Counted from the first letter of the stretch, positions 28,868 through 39,334 are shown. The stretch: 64,000 nucleotides of DNA from Pseudomonas putida (GCF_003228315.1 NZ_CP029693.1:3356001-3420000), one strand, 5' to 3'. A program made the numbers and translations. The notes: generated from the sequence alone by a model not told the origin.

Positions 28868-29581
28868 TCATGGCAAGCGGTTGCGTAGCGCGGCAACCAC
28901 GTTGAAAGTCTGGTTGCTCACCCGGTTGTTCGGATCGGTGAGGGTCAGGCTCAAACGTACGCTGCGGATGCGAGCCGGGTCGGACGGGTTGGGGCTGTAA
29001 CTGGAGGCTGCCGTATCGGTGGCGGAACTGGCGAGGCCGAAGCTGACGTTGAAGGCACTGACGTTGTCCACCAGTACGGATTGGGCCGGTGTGCCGGTGC
29101 CGACACCCATGGTGAGCTGGCCATTTTTCAGGCTGTAGATGATTCGCCGGATGGGAAACGCCAACTGGCCCGCCGCAGGGGTCTGCACGCCGATGTAAGC
29201 CGTCGCATTGCTTCGACAGTCGGAAACCACCGTCCAGGTTGGCGTACCGCCACTGCTGCCAACGTCCGCCGTCACCAACGTCAGCTTGAGATTGGTGTTA
29301 TCCCAGCTGATGGGCGTGAGCTGACTGGAACTGAAACTCCCCCCCGTATTCCCATCGGTAATCGTCCCCAGGCAGCCGAACATGCCCACCATGCGGATTT
29401 CCTGGATCATTTTGCTCAAGACAAATCGCGCGTCCTCCTGGATGGCGGCAGCGCTGTTCTGGCTGACGAAGGTGTTTTTCGCGGCGATAAACACCTGCAC
29501 CACGCCCAGCACCACGATCAGACTCAAGGTCAGGGCGATGAGCAACTCGATCAGGCCGAAACCTCTTTGAACGCGGCTCAT
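28868..29581 (-). CDS. pilW: Type IV pilus minor pilin PilW
   Basis: A 237-residue minor pilin with prepilin sequence RGFGLIELLIALTLSLIVV (Glu5 present), followed by EDARFVLSKMIQEIRMVGMFGCLG, the region that identifies PilW. Its ATG overlaps the pilV stop (ATGA, 29578-29581). It forms part of the FimU-PilV-PilW-PilX tip complex. Confidence 0.92.
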   Translation of the reverse strand: MSRVQRGFGLIELLIALTLSLIVVLGVVQVFIAAKNTFVSQNSAAAIQEDARFVLSKMIQEIRMVGMFGCLGTITDGNTGGSFSSSQLTPISWDNTNLKLTLVTADVGSSGGTPTWTVVSDCRSNATAYIGVQTPAAGQLAFPIRRIIYSLKNGQLTMGVGTGTPAQSVLVDNVSAFNVSFGLASSATDTAASSYSPNPSDPARIRSVRLSLTLTDPNNRVSNQTFNVVAALRNRLP

Positions 29582-30027
29582 GGCGTCGCCACCGGGTCGA
29601 CGGTCGCGCGACTGGTGAGGACAAAGCTGCGACGGGTATTGGCTGTGTTGGCGGCCCGGGAGTCATCCCAGGTAATGGTGATGGTATACACGCGCTGGTT
29701 GAGGGCGATGCTGCCAGTGGCCGTGGCGCCACCGAAATTCACGATGTTGCTGGCGAAATCGTAGAGGTCCTGATCCCGGGCCACGCTCAAATTGCCTGAA
29801 GTCGGTGGAGTCACGGTGTAGTCGGCGGCAGAGTTGGCGCGAATACGGTCCATCATGTCGTAGGCGATGAAACTGGCCAGGCTGGTCATGCGTGCGCTGT
29901 CGGTGTACTTCAGCGCGTTCAACTGAAACGCCGCCGCACCCAACAGTCCCACACTCAGAATCAACAACGCCACCAGGACTTCGATCAACGTCATGCCTTC
30001 CTGTGCACGCTTGCTCCAATGCCTCAT
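29578..30027 (-). CDS. pilV: Type IV pilus minor pilin PilV
   Basis: A 149-residue minor pilin with a leader ending EG and mature start MTLIEVLVALLILSVGLLG (Glu5 present), then FQLNALKYTDSARMTSLASFIAYDMMDRIRAN, typical of PilV. I use ATG 30027 (MRHWSKRAQEG), which gives a leader of ordinary length; an in-frame start 13 codons upstream is less likely. It overlaps the end of fimU by four bases. Confidence 0.9.
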   Translation of the reverse strand: MRHWSKRAQEGMTLIEVLVALLILSVGLLGAAAFQLNALKYTDSARMTSLASFIAYDMMDRIRANSAADYTVTPPTSGNLSVARDQDLYDFASNIVNFGGATATGSIALNQRVYTITITWDDSRAANTANTRRSFVLTSRATVDPVATP

Positions 30028-30497
30028 CCGCAACTTCCACCCAATAGAATTCGTCCGTTCAAACACACATTCAGCGTCCTGCTTTGTGCTCCCAGCACAT
30101 AAGTGATCACCACCGCCGTGGAAGACGACGCCAACCCGCCGAAGCTGTTGAAATCGATGGTGGTGACACCTGAGGTTAGCGTCAGGTTCGCACCGCTGCT
30201 CATCGCCGGTACAACACGCAATACATTGGCGGAGGAACCGGTGTTGTCATACACCGACAACTCCCCGGTCCAGACACTGCCTCCTGCGGTGGGACGCACC
30301 CGTGTGGTCACTCCCCTGTCGATCGCTTCCAGACGCGCGAAGTTCAGGCCGCGTTGCAAATCACCGATCTCGGTGTCGGCCTGGGTTATTTGCGTAGAAC
30401 GGGTGAAGGCAGGTACCGCCAGGGTGATCAGGACCAGAAAGATCGCGATGGCGACCAACAATTCGATCAGCGTGAAACCTTTTGAACGATGATCCAT
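30024..30497 (-). CDS. fimU: Type IV pilus minor pilin FimU (GspH-like)
   Basis: A 157-residue GspH/FimT-family minor pilin: leader MDHRSKG, mature FTLIELLVAIAIFLVLITL with Glu5, the LNFARLEAIDRG block and a C-terminal cysteine pair (NVCLNGRILLGGSCG). It is the first gene of the minor-pilin operon. The 130 bases between it and the divergent fimT must hold both promoters; I did not find an AlgR-type site there. Confidence 0.88.
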   Translation of the reverse strand: MDHRSKGFTLIELLVAIAIFLVLITLAVPAFTRSTQITQADTEIGDLQRGLNFARLEAIDRGVTTRVRPTAGGSVWTGELSVYDNTGSSANVLRVVPAMSSGANLTLTSGVTTIDFNSFGGLASSSTAVVITYVLGAQSRTLNVCLNGRILLGGSCG

Positions 30498-30627
30498 CGG
30501 TGCCCTCCGTTGCCGCCCGCTATACCTGCTGTTACACGCTAGAACATTCGAGAGCCGAGACGAGATTGTTTCGCCATTATTCGCGCATGGATTGCACGAG
30601 CCATCACACTCCAGGGAGGGAGATGTC

Positions 30628-31176
30628 ATGCATCAACGAGGCTTCAGCCTGATTGAATTACTCATGGGACTGATGATTGCCGGGATTGTTCTGCATTTGG
30701 TCAGTCCGGCGTTTGCGGCTGTCGTGGAGTCGAATTATCGGGAAGAGGCGGCGAGGTCGCTTTTCAGTGGTCTGCGCACAGCCAGGAGCGAAGCCATCAC
30801 GCGTAATCAGACGGTCGTCATCCACGCCATCAACGATGACTGGAGCCAAGGCTGGCGGATGATTCTGGATATCACTGGAAAGGGTCATGAAGACAGCAGC
30901 AATCCGCTGCTGATCGAACGCCAGGGCAGCGTCCGGGTTCCTGTGGTGGGCAATCGACCGGTCAGGAATTTTGTGCGGTTCAGCGGTCTGGGTGAGCCGC
31001 TAATGCCAAGCGGAGCATTTCAAGCGGGGACATTACATATTTGCTCGGCCCGCCAAGCACTGAGCCAGTACCAAGTGGTACTGGCCCGTAGCGGATTGAT
31101 CAGCCTGCGTAACAAGAAAACCGAACAGACGCTGTGTACAGGCGGAGAGGACTCAGAGCAAGGAGCGAACGCGTAG
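30628..31176 (+). CDS. fimT: Type IV pilin-like protein FimT
   Basis: A 182-residue GspH/FimT-family pilin-like protein, transcribed away from fimU. The leader MHQRG and mature sequence [17 protein letters not shown] carry Glu5, and [18 protein letters not shown] is the family block. A strong ggaggg ribosome binding site precedes ATG 30628. FimT proteins have been linked to DNA binding in natural transformation in some bacteria; here that is only inference. The gene runs into the convergent ispH by 24 bases. Confidence 0.88.
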   Translation: MHQRGFSLIELLMGLMIAGIVLHLVSPAFAAVVESNYREEAARSLFSGLRTARSEAITRNQTVVIHAINDDWSQGWRMILDITGKGHEDSSNPLLIERQGSVRVPVVGNRPVRNFVRFSGLGEPLMPSGAFQAGTLHICSARQALSQYQVVLARSGLISLRNKKTEQTLCTGGEDSEQGANA

Positions 31177-32100
31177 CTCTTTAGGCATGGAGAACGTGAT
31201 GTTCTCTTCACGGCCCGCCAACTCATCAGCGCCCGTCGCACCCCATGCCTGCAATTGCTCAATCACGCCACGTACCAGCACTTCCGGCGCTGAAGCACCC
31301 GCGGTGATACCGATGCGCTCCACGCCGTCGAACCAGCTTTTCTGCAGGTCTTCGGCACCGTCGATCAGGTACGCCGGCGTGGCCATGCGCTCGGCGAGTT
31401 CACGCAGGCGGTTGGAGTTGGAGCTGTTGGGGCTGCCAACCACCAACACCACGTCGCACTCGTCAGCCAACTGCTTGACCGCGTCCTGGCGGTTTTGCGT
31501 GGCGTAGCAGATATCGTCCTTGCGCGGACCGCCAATGGCCGGGAAACGCGTACGCAGGGCATCGATGACGCGGCTGGTATCGTCCATGGACAGGGTGGTC
31601 TGGGTGACGAACGCGAGCTTGTCCGGGTTGTTGACTTGCAGTTTGGCGACGTCTTCCTCGTCTTCGACCAGGTAGATCGCACCGCCGTTGCTGGAGTCGT
31701 ACTGGCCCATGGTGCCTTCGACTTCCGGGTGACCGGCGTGGCCAATGAGAATGCACTCGCGACCGTCGCGGCTGTAGCGCGCAACTTCGATATGCACCTT
31801 GGTCACCAGCGGGCAGGTTGCATCGAACACTTTCAGACCACGGCCGGCGGCTTCAGTACGCACCGCCTGGGAAACACCGTGGGCACTGAAGATCACGATG
31901 ACGTCGTCCGGCACCTGATCCAGTTCCTCGACAAAGATCGCGCCACGGTTGCGCAGGTCTTCGACGACGAATTTGTTGTGGACCACTTCATGGCGCACAT
32001 AGATCGGCGGCCCGAAGACTTCCAGGGCACGGTTGACGATTTCGATCGCCCGGTCCACGCCGGCGCAGAAGCCACGGGGGTTGGCGAGTTTGATTTGCAT
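31153..32100 (-). CDS. ispH: 4-hydroxy-3-methylbut-2-enyl diphosphate reductase IspH
   Basis: This iron-sulfur enzyme makes IPP and DMAPP in the last step of the MEP isoprenoid pathway. The 315-residue product has the three cluster cysteines in [24 protein letters not shown] and [12 protein letters not shown], and the TQTTLSMDD and [11 protein letters not shown] motifs. The start is ATG 32100. It is last in the ileS-lspA-fkpB-ispH direction but separated from fkpB by a REPIN. Its last 24 bases overlap the end of fimT on the other strand. Confidence 0.95.
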   Translation of the reverse strand: MQIKLANPRGFCAGVDRAIEIVNRALEVFGPPIYVRHEVVHNKFVVEDLRNRGAIFVEELDQVPDDVIVIFSAHGVSQAVRTEAAGRGLKVFDATCPLVTKVHIEVARYSRDGRECILIGHAGHPEVEGTMGQYDSSNGGAIYLVEDEEDVAKLQVNNPDKLAFVTQTTLSMDDTSRVIDALRTRFPAIGGPRKDDICYATQNRQDAVKQLADECDVVLVVGSPNSSNSNRLRELAERMATPAYLIDGAEDLQKSWFDGVERIGITAGASAPEVLVRGVIEQLQAWGATGADELAGREENITFSMPKELRVRSLL

Positions 32101-32142
32101 GCTGTGCCTCGTGTCTTGCGCGCGAAAACAATGAAAAACCAT

Positions 32143-32232
32143 TGTAGGAGCGAGCCTGCTCGCGATGGGTGTCTGACATTCAACATTGATGTTGACTGAC
32201 ACTCCGCCATCGCGAGCAGGCTCGCTCCTACA
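32143..32232. repeat. REPIN (two inverted REP arms)
   Basis: A 90-base palindrome with arms tgtaggagcgagcctgctcg and its complement; the spacer has the gtctgacattcaac / ttgactgacac inverted pair. It lies between fkpB and ispH inside a run of same-direction genes and may lower read-through into ispH. Confidence 0.93.
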
Positions 32233-32251
32233 GTTGACCTTATCCAGTCAG

Positions 32252-32704
32252 TTACAACGCTTTGACGGAAATGATTTCCACGTCAAAGGTCAGCGTCTTG
32301 CCTGCCAACGGGTGGTTGAAGTCGACCGTCACTTGCGTGTCATCGAACTCTTTCACCACACCCGGCAATTCAGTATTGGCCGCATCGTTGAAGATCACCA
32401 GCAGACCCGGCGACAGGTCCATGTTCTGGAACTGCGAACGCGGGATGATCTGCACGTTTTGCGGGTTGGGCTGGCCGAAGGCGTTTTCCGGTTCGATGCT
32501 CAGGGTACGCTTGTCCCCTGCCTTGAAACCGAACAGCGCCGCTTCGAAACCTGGCAACAGATTGCCATCACCGACCTTGAAGGTCGCCGGGGCCTTGTCG
32601 AAGGTGCTGTCCACCGTGTCGCCGTTCTCCAGGCGCAATGCGAAATGCAAGGTGACTTCCGTGTTCTGGCCGATACGTGGTTCAGCCAATACCTGTTCAG
32701 TCAT
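32252..32704 (-). CDS. fkpB: FKBP-type peptidyl-prolyl isomerase FkpB (SlpA)
   Basis: A 150-residue prolyl isomerase of the SlyD/SlpA group with FKBP halves around an insert-in-flap domain: TLHFALRLENGDTVDSTFDKAPATFKVGDGNLLPGFE, then the flap region, then VDFNHPLAGKTLTFDVEI. The histidine-rich tail of SlyD is absent, favouring FkpB. It starts eight bases inside the end of lspA. Confidence 0.9.
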   Translation of the reverse strand: MTEQVLAEPRIGQNTEVTLHFALRLENGDTVDSTFDKAPATFKVGDGNLLPGFEAALFGFKAGDKRTLSIEPENAFGQPNPQNVQIIPRSQFQNMDLSPGLLVIFNDAANTELPGVVKEFDDTQVTVDFNHPLAGKTLTFDVEIISVKAL

Positions 32705-33209
32705 GAACGGTTTCTCCGGTTTTCTTACTTTTGAACATATCCAGTGCCAGCATGACAGCGCCTACAGTGATGGCACTGTCGGCGAAGTTGAACGCCGGGA
32801 AGTACCAGCGGTTCTGCCAGTGCACCAGAATGAAATCGATCACATGGCCCAGGGCAATGCGGTCATAAAGGTTGCCCAGCGCACCACCCAGCACCAGTGC
32901 CAGGGCGACGGCCAGCCAGGTTTCGTTGCGGCCCAGGCGCTTGAGCCAGACCACCAGCACCGCACTGACCACCACGGCGATCAGGGCAAACAGCCAGCGC
33001 TGCCAGCCGGAGCTGTCCGCCAGGAAGCTGAACGCCGCGCCCGTGTTGTAGGCCAGGGTCCAGCTGAAGTAATCAGGAATGATCACGATCTGCTGGTACA
33101 TCTGGAGCCTGCCTTCGAAGTAGAACTTGCTGGCCTGGTCGATGACCAGGACCAGCAAACTCAACCAGAGCCAGCTCAGCCGTCCGAAACGGCCAACGGC
33201 ATTAGGCAT
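32697..33209 (-). CDS. lspA: Lipoprotein signal peptidase LspA
   Basis: LspA is the inner-membrane aspartic protease that cleaves lipoprotein signal peptides after lipidation. The 170-residue product has four membrane helices, [19 protein letters not shown], the first catalytic Asp in [11 protein letters not shown] and the second in [16 protein letters not shown]. It overlaps ileS by eight bases and fkpB by eight bases. Targets in this window include BamD and the lipoproteins at 47429 and 55300. Confidence 0.96.
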   Translation of the reverse strand: MPNAVGRFGRLSWLWLSLLVLVIDQASKFYFEGRLQMYQQIVIIPDYFSWTLAYNTGAAFSFLADSSGWQRWLFALIAVVVSAVLVVWLKRLGRNETWLAVALALVLGGALGNLYDRIALGHVIDFILVHWQNRWYFPAFNFADSAITVGAVMLALDMFKSKKTGETVHD

Positions 33210-36033
33210 AGTGGCGAACCTCGCCGGCGCCGCTGATGTTGTCGACGCAACGACCGCAGATTTCCGGATGCTCCGGATTCACGCCGACGTCTTCACGGCA
33301 GTGCCAGCAACGGGCGCACTTGGCGTGGGCCGATTTGACGATCTTCAGCTTCAGGCCGCTGACTTCGGTGACCACGGCATCGGCTGGCGCCTGCACGAAC
33401 GGTGCAACGCTGGCGGTAGAAGTGATCAGGACGAAACGCAGTTCGTTGCTCAGCTTGGCCAGATCGGCGCTCAGGGCGTCTTCGGCGAACAGCGTCACTT
33501 CGGCCTGCAGGTTGCCACCGACGGCCTTGGCCGCGCGCTGGATCTCCATTTCCTTGTTGACCGCCACCTTCACTTCCATGATGCGATCCCAGTACTCGCG
33601 ACCCAGCTCGAAGCCTTCCGGCAATTCGCTCAGGCCTTCGTACCAGGTGTTGAGCATGACCGATTCGTTACGCTCGCCCGGCAGGTACTGCCACAGCTCG
33701 TCAGCGGTGAACGCCAGGATCGGCGCGATCCAGCGCACCAGCGCTTCGGAGATGTGGAACAGCGCGCTCTGGCACGAACGACGGGCCTTGCTGTCGGCGC
33801 CGGTGGTGTACTGGCGATCCTTGATGATGTCGAGGTAGAAACCACCCAGCTCCTGCACGCAGAAGTTGTGGATCTTGGAGTAGACGTTCCAGAAGCGGTA
33901 TTCGCCGTAGTGCTCTTGCAGCTCACGTTGCAGCAGCAGGGTACGGTCCACGGCCCAACGGTCCAGTGCCAACATTTCTTCGGCCGGCAGCAGGTCGGTG
34001 GCCGGGTTGAAACCGGTCAGGTTGGAGAGCAGGAAGCGCGCTGTGTTACGGATACGCCGATAGGCGTCCGCGCTGCGTTGCAGGATCTGCTCGGAAACCG
34101 CCATCTCGCCCGAGTAATCGGTAGACGCTACCCACAGACGCATGATGTCGGCGCCCAGGGTGTCGTTGACCTTTTGCGGCGCGATGACGTTGCCCAGCGA
34201 CTTGGACATCTTGCGGCCGGACTCGTCGACGGTGAAACCGTGGGTCAGCAGCTCGCGGTACGGTGCGTGGTTATCGATGGCGCAACCAGTCAGCAGCGAC
34301 GAGTGGAACCAGCCGCGATGCTGGTCCGAACCTTCCAGGTACAGGTCGGCGCGCGGACCGGTTTCGTGGCCCATCGGGTGCGAACCGCGCAGGACATGCC
34401 AATGCGTGGTGCCCGAGTCGAACCAGACGTCCAGGGTGTCGCTGATCTTGTCGTACTGCGGCGCTTCGTCGCCCAGCAGTTCGGAAGCGTCCAGCTTGAA
34501 CCAGGCTTCGATGCCTTCGACTTCGACGCGCTTGGCGACTTCTTCCATCAGCTCGACGGTGCGCGGGTGCAGTTCGCCGCTTTCCTTGTTCAGGAAGAAC
34601 GGGATCGGCACGCCCCAGTTACGTTGACGGGAGATGCACCAGTCCGGACGGTTGGCGATCATCGAGTGCAGACGTGCCTGACCCCAGGCCGGGACGAAGG
34701 TGGTGTCTTCAATGGCTTTGAGCGAACGCTGACGCAGGGTGTCGCCGGTGGTTGGCTGCTTGTCCATGCCGATGAACCACTGCGCGGTGGCGCGGTAGAT
34801 CAGCGGGGTCTTGTGGCGCCAGCAGTGCATGTAGCTGTGGTCGATGACGGTGGTGTGCATCAGCGCACCGACTTCGGTCAACTTGTCGACGATGGCCGGG
34901 TTGGCCTTCCAGATGAACTGGCCGCCGAAGAACTCCAGCGATGGGACGTACACGCCATTGCTTTGAACCGGGTTGAGGATGTCGTCGTTGACCATGCCGT
35001 ATTTCTTGCAGGTCACGAAGTCGTCCACACCGTAGGCCGGGGCGGAGTGAACCACACCGGTACCGGCGCCCAGCTCGACGTAGTCGGCCAGGTAAACCGG
35101 CGACAGACGGTCATAGAACGGATGACGGAAGTTGATCAACTCCAGCGCCGAGCCCGGCGCAGTGGCCAGAACCGAACCTTCGACACCGTAGCGGGACAGG
35201 CAGGACTCGACCAGCTCCTCAGCCAGCACCAGCAGTTTGTCGCCGATATCGACCAGGGCATAAATGAATTCCGGGTGAACGTTCAGCGCCTGGTTGGCCG
35301 GGATGGTCCACGGGGTGGTGGTCCAGATCACGATCGAAGCCGGCTTGGCCAGCGATGGCAGACCGAAAGCGGCAGCCAGTTTGGCTTCATCGGCAATCGG
35401 GAAGGCCACGTCGATGGTCGAGGACTTCTTGTTCTCGTACTCGACTTCCGCTTCAGCCAGGGCCGAACCGCAATCGAAGCACCAATTCACAGGCTTCAAG
35501 CCCTTGAACACGAAGCCGCCCTTGACGATTTCGGCCAAGGCGCGGATTTCACCGGCCTCGTTCTTGAAATCCATGGTCTTGTACGGGTTGGCGAAGTCGC
35601 CCAACACACCCAGACGGATGAATTCGGTTTTCTGGCCTTCGATCTGCTCGGTGGCGTAGGCCCGGCACAGTTCGCGGGTCTTGTCCGCGCCCAGGTTCTT
35701 GCCGTGGGTCACTTCGACCTTGTGCTCGATCGGCAGACCATGGCAGTCCCAGCCAGGAACATAAGGTGCGTCAAAGCCCGAGAGGGTCTTCGAGCGGATG
35801 ATCATGTCCTTGAGAATTTTGTTCAGTGCATGACCGATGTGAATCGTGCCGTTGGCGTACGGAGGACCGTCGTGCAGGACGAACTTCGGACGATCCTTGC
35901 CAATCTCGCGCAACTTTCCGTACAGGCCAATGCTGTCCCAGCGCTGCAGAATCTGCGGTTCGCGCTGAGGCAGGCCGGCCTTCATTGGGAAGGCGGTGTC
36001 CGGAAGGTTTAGCGTGGCTTTATAGTCGGTCAT
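33202..36033 (-). CDS. ileS: Isoleucyl-tRNA synthetase
   Basis: A 943-residue class I synthetase with the HIGH motif in [12 protein letters not shown] near residue 60, the editing domain ([14 protein letters not shown]), the KMSKS motif in [11 protein letters not shown] near residue 605 and a C-terminal zinc finger (CARCWHC...CGRC). The length is normal for the bacterial type. It overlaps lspA and follows ribF by 13 bases. Confidence 0.97.
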   Translation of the reverse strand: MTDYKATLNLPDTAFPMKAGLPQREPQILQRWDSIGLYGKLREIGKDRPKFVLHDGPPYANGTIHIGHALNKILKDMIIRSKTLSGFDAPYVPGWDCHGLPIEHKVEVTHGKNLGADKTRELCRAYATEQIEGQKTEFIRLGVLGDFANPYKTMDFKNEAGEIRALAEIVKGGFVFKGLKPVNWCFDCGSALAEAEVEYENKKSSTIDVAFPIADEAKLAAAFGLPSLAKPASIVIWTTTPWTIPANQALNVHPEFIYALVDIGDKLLVLAEELVESCLSRYGVEGSVLATAPGSALELINFRHPFYDRLSPVYLADYVELGAGTGVVHSAPAYGVDDFVTCKKYGMVNDDILNPVQSNGVYVPSLEFFGGQFIWKANPAIVDKLTEVGALMHTTVIDHSYMHCWRHKTPLIYRATAQWFIGMDKQPTTGDTLRQRSLKAIEDTTFVPAWGQARLHSMIANRPDWCISRQRNWGVPIPFFLNKESGELHPRTVELMEEVAKRVEVEGIEAWFKLDASELLGDEAPQYDKISDTLDVWFDSGTTHWHVLRGSHPMGHETGPRADLYLEGSDQHRGWFHSSLLTGCAIDNHAPYRELLTHGFTVDESGRKMSKSLGNVIAPQKVNDTLGADIMRLWVASTDYSGEMAVSEQILQRSADAYRRIRNTARFLLSNLTGFNPATDLLPAEEMLALDRWAVDRTLLLQRELQEHYGEYRFWNVYSKIHNFCVQELGGFYLDIIKDRQYTTGADSKARRSCQSALFHISEALVRWIAPILAFTADELWQYLPGERNESVMLNTWYEGLSELPEGFELGREYWDRIMEVKVAVNKEMEIQRAAKAVGGNLQAEVTLFAEDALSADLAKLSNELRFVLITSTASVAPFVQAPADAVVTEVSGLKLKIVKSAHAKCARCWHCREDVGVNPEHPEICGRCVDNISGAGEVRHYA

Positions 36034-36046
36034 TTAAGGCTCTTCA

Positions 36047-36985
36047 TTAGCGATGGGCGCTAGGTGCGGCTAGTGCACGGGCGGCGGCGACGTCCGCGTT
36101 GATCGCCGTTTTCAACGCCTCCAGAGAGGCAAAACGCTGCTCTTCACGCAGCTTGTGGTGGAAAACCACCGTTAAACGCCGGTCATACAGATCGCCGGCA
36201 AAATCTAAAAGATGGACTTCAAGGTGGGCCTTGCCATCACCCTGGACCGTGGGCCGTACGCCGATGTTGGCGACGCCGGGCCAGGTCTTGCCGTCGATAT
36301 CGACGTTGACCAGGTAAACCCCGGTAAACGGCACACGACGGCGCTTGAGCTGGATGTTGGCGGTGGGCGTTCCCAGCTGTCGCGCGAGCTTCTGGCCATG
36401 CAGCACGCGACCGGCGATCCGGTACGGGCGGCCGAGGAGGCGTTCGGCGAGGACAAAGTCAGCGGCGGCCAGCGCATTACGCACCTGGGTGCTGCTGACG
36501 CGGATGCCATCCAGCTCGACAGTCTGCGCGGCCTCGACGGTGAAGCCCTGCATGACGCCGGCCTGCTGCAGGAAATCGAAATCCCCTACCCGATCGCAAC
36601 CGAAACGGAAGTCGTCACCGACCTCAAGGTGCTGCACACCGAGGCCATCCACCAGAATGGTATCGACGAATTCGCTGGCGCTGAGCTTGCTCAGGCGCTG
36701 GTTGAACGCCAGGCACAGGACCCGGTCGACGCCTTCGGCGGCCAGCAGCTGCAATTTGTCCCGCAGGCGGGCCAGACGCGCTGGAGCGGTGTCGGGAGCG
36801 AAAAATTCCCGTGGCTGCGGTTCGAAAATCACCACGCAGCTGGGTACGCCCAACTCGAGCGCACGCTCACGCAGCCGCGCCAGGATAGCCTGGTGACCAC
36901 GGTGTACACCGTCAAAGTTGCCAATAGTGGCGACGCAGCCCCGATGCTGGGGGCGCAGATTGTGGAGGCCTCGAACCAGCTGCAT
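36047..36985 (-). CDS. ribF: Bifunctional riboflavin kinase / FAD synthetase RibF
   Basis: RibF turns riboflavin into FMN and FAD. The 312-residue product has the nucleotidyltransferase motif TIGNFDGVHRGHQ near residue 20, ISSTQVR-type GIRVSSTQVRNAL near residue 160 and the kinase motif GTPTANIQL near 208. I start at ATG 36985 (MQLVRGLHNLRP); a start further upstream adds unrelated residues. It lies between murJ and ileS in the same direction. Confidence 0.95.
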   Translation of the reverse strand: MQLVRGLHNLRPQHRGCVATIGNFDGVHRGHQAILARLRERALELGVPSCVVIFEPQPREFFAPDTAPARLARLRDKLQLLAAEGVDRVLCLAFNQRLSKLSASEFVDTILVDGLGVQHLEVGDDFRFGCDRVGDFDFLQQAGVMQGFTVEAAQTVELDGIRVSSTQVRNALAAADFVLAERLLGRPYRIAGRVLHGQKLARQLGTPTANIQLKRRRVPFTGVYLVNVDIDGKTWPGVANIGVRPTVQGDGKAHLEVHLLDFAGDLYDRRLTVVFHHKLREEQRFASLEALKTAINADVAAARALAAPSAHR

Positions 36986-37114
36986 AACGCGCTTCTTGCT
37001 CATAAAGTGGTCGATTATAACCACACCCGGCGGCCGACGACAGGCAACACCGCAACCCAAAGTCATCGAGCCGACAAAAATGCCGGCCCGCCCCTGTTTG
37101 TCGAGGACTTAACC

Positions 37115-38653
37115 TCAGCTCAACGCCTTGCGATTGAAGTCGCGCAAGCGGAAGCCCATCAACACTAACATGCCGAAATACGCCACCACACCTGCGACCA
37201 CTAGGGCGCCCAGGCGCAGGAAGCGCTCAAGCATCTGCCCCTCACCCCACGCCGGCATGAAATGCATCCCGCCCAGCAGTACGGCGGACATCACAGCCAC
37301 CGCAACCACCAGTTTGAAGCCGAACTTGGCCCAACCCGGCTGCGGCTGATACATCTGCTGCTTGCGCAATTGATAGAAGAGCAGGCCGGCATTGAGACAG
37401 GCACCCGCACTGATCGCCAGCGCCAGCCCGGCGTGAGCCAGCGGCCCGATCAGCATCAAGTTGAACAGCTGAGTGACGATCAGGGTGAAAATCGCGATTT
37501 TTACCGGCGTGCGGATGTTTTGTTGCGCATAAAAGCCCGGCGCCAACACTTTGATCACGATAATCCCGAGCAAACCGACCGAATAGGCGATCAAGGCCCG
37601 CTGGGTCATGACCGCATCATGCGCATCGAACTGCCCGTACTGAAACAGCGAAACCGTCAGCGGCTCGGCAAGAATCCCCAACGCCAGGGCACAAGGCAAA
37701 ACCAGCAGGAAGCACAGGCGCAGGCCCCAGTCGAGGATCCGCGAATACTCCTGACGATCCTTGTTGGCGTAGGTCTTGGCCAGGGTTGGCAGAAGAATCG
37801 TACCCAATGCCACCCCCAATACACCGGACGGCAACTCCATCAGGCGATCGGCGTAATACATCCAGGAGACGGAGCCGGCGACCAGGAACGAAGCGAAAAT
37901 GGTGTTGATGATCAGCGAAATCTGGCTTACCGACACCCCGAGGATTGCCGGCAGCATCTGTTTCATCACTCGCCAGACGCCGGTGTCGCGCAGATTCACG
38001 CGTGGCAGCACCAGCATGCCGATTTTCTTCAGGTGCGGCAGCTGATAGAGCAACTGTGCCAGGCCGCCGGCCAGAACCGCCCATCCCAGCGCCATGACGG
38101 GCGGATCGAAATACGGCGTCAGGAACAGCGCGAAGATGATCATGCTGACGTTCAGCAGGGTCGGCACGAACGCCGGGACCGAAAAGCGATTCCAGGTGTT
38201 GAGGATGGCGCCGGCCAGTGAAGACAGGGAAATCAGCAAAATATAGGGAAAGGTCACCCGCAACAGGCTCGAGGTCAGCTCGAATTTTTCCGGAGTATTG
38301 GTGAAACCCGGGGCCGTGACCCAGATGACCCAGGGCGCGGCGAGCATGCCCAATGCCGTGACCAGTGCCAGTACCAGTGTCAAAAGCCCCGAGACATAGG
38401 CAATGAACGTGCGCGTCGCCTCTTCCCCCTTCTGGCTTTTATATTCGGCAAGAATCGGCACGAATGCCTGGGAAAACGCCCCTTCGGCGAAAATGCGTCG
38501 CAGCAGATTGGGCAATTTGAAGGCGATAAAGAAGGCATCGGTTGCCATTCCCGCGCCAAAAGTACGCGCAATGAGGGTGTCACGAACGAACCCGAGAATC
38601 CGGGAAAGCATCGTGATAGAGCTGACGGCGGCCAACGATTTGAGCAGATTCAT
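37115..38653 (-). CDS. murJ: Lipid II flippase MurJ
   Basis: A 512-residue polytopic inner-membrane protein with 14 predicted helices that moves lipid II to the periplasmic face for peptidoglycan synthesis. Characteristic parts are the N-terminal SMTMLSR-like [48 protein letters not shown] and a proline-rich loop region. The length matches PAO1 MurJ. It stands 129 bases upstream of ribF; a 388-base gap with a palindromic repeat lies before it. Confidence 0.96.
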   Translation of the reverse strand: MNLLKSLAAVSSITMLSRILGFVRDTLIARTFGAGMATDAFFIAFKLPNLLRRIFAEGAFSQAFVPILAEYKSQKGEEATRTFIAYVSGLLTLVLALVTALGMLAAPWVIWVTAPGFTNTPEKFELTSSLLRVTFPYILLISLSSLAGAILNTWNRFSVPAFVPTLLNVSMIIFALFLTPYFDPPVMALGWAVLAGGLAQLLYQLPHLKKIGMLVLPRVNLRDTGVWRVMKQMLPAILGVSVSQISLIINTIFASFLVAGSVSWMYYADRLMELPSGVLGVALGTILLPTLAKTYANKDRQEYSRILDWGLRLCFLLVLPCALALGILAEPLTVSLFQYGQFDAHDAVMTQRALIAYSVGLLGIIVIKVLAPGFYAQQNIRTPVKIAIFTLIVTQLFNLMLIGPLAHAGLALAISAGACLNAGLLFYQLRKQQMYQPQPGWAKFGFKLVVAVAVMSAVLLGGMHFMPAWGEGQMLERFLRLGALVVAGVVAYFGMLVLMGFRLRDFNRKALS

Positions 38654-38788
38654 TGAAAGAGTGTGTGCCTGTCGATAAACAGCAGGCGAACTCGGCGCCT
38701 ACTTGTGCGATACTCCGCGCCGCAACAGCACAGAGCCAAAGCTCGCGAGTTTACAGGTCACACGCCGGAAAGAAATATCCCGCGCAGA

Positions 38789-38925
38789 CGACCCCATGAA
38801 AACGTGACGAGCGAAGGCAAGACAAGGCGAAAGCAGGCGAAAAAGCGGAGTTGACGAACGTCAATGAGCATTTTGAGCCTGCTTTCAACGCTGTATTGCC
38901 GAGCGCAGTAGTTTTCATGGGGTCG
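38789..38925. repeat. 137-bp full-length imperfect palindrome, MITE-like
   Basis: The outer ends are perfect 15-base inverted repeats, cgaccccatgaaaac and gttttcatggggtcg. The exact centre (38851-38864) is the perfect palindrome ttgacgaacgtcaa. Between them the two arms match imperfectly (gaaagcaggc and gcctgctttc are paired). It has no coding capacity and lies between the divergent murJ and rpsT. The shape suits a miniature inverted-repeat element. The rest of the 38654-39041 gap holds the rpsT promoter and little else that I can identify. Confidence 0.8.
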
Positions 38926-38959
38926 GGACCGACCACTTAGCGGAACGTTTCCTCCGCCC

Positions 38960-38988
38960 TTGACAAGACTTCAACTCATCGGCATGAT
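38960..38988 (+). promoter_or_regulatory. Predicted sigma-70 promoter of rpsT
   Basis: TTGACA (38960-38965), a 17-base spacer and CATGAT (38983-38988). The -35 is perfect and the -10 weak. It starts about 54 bases before the rpsT start and 34 bases after the palindromic repeat. Confidence 0.65.
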
Positions 38989-39041
38989 TCGCGGCCTATT
39001 TTGTTTGCTATTTCCTAAAAAGTCTTTCGAGGAGCTCGACG

Positions 39042-39320
39042 GTGGCCAACTCACCTTCCGCCAAAAAACGTGCAAAACAGGCTGAGAAGCGTCGCAGCCA
39101 CAACGCCAGCCTGCGTTCCATGGTTCGTACCTACATCAAGAATGTAGTTAAGGCCATCGACGCAAAAGACGCTGCAAAAGCTCAAGCTGCTTACGTTCTG
39201 GCTGTGCCTGTTATCGACCGTATGGCCGATAAAGGCATCATCCACAAGAACAAAGCCGCTCGTCATAAGAGCCGCCTGAATGGCCACGTAAAGGCCCTGA
39301 ACGTTGCCGCTGCTGCCTAA
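39042..39320 (+). CDS. rpsT: 30S ribosomal protein S20
   Basis: A 92-residue, lysine- and alanine-rich helical protein with the S20 opening [17 protein letters not shown] and the [11 protein letters not shown] end. It starts with GTG behind a good gaggagct ribosome binding site. A non-ATG start is known for rpsT in E. coli, where translation is autoregulated. A terminator follows at once. Confidence 0.97.
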   Translation: MANSPSAKKRAKQAEKRRSHNASLRSMVRTYIKNVVKAIDAKDAAKAQAAYVLAVPVIDRMADKGIIHKNKAARHKSRLNGHVKALNVAAAA

Positions 39321-39334
39321 GCGACGCGTTCACT

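Noticed and set aside
30498..30627. AlgR-type binding site between fimU and fimT
   Set aside because: No CCGTT-N-GTC-like sequence was found on either strand.
33127..36012. Long open frames opposite real genes (for example 961 codons opposite ileS, 1142 codons spanning gdhA and ettA at 56247-59675, 732 opposite clpB)
   Set aside because: They lie antisense to well-identified conserved genes, have no recognisable domains and arise from the GC-rich codon bias.
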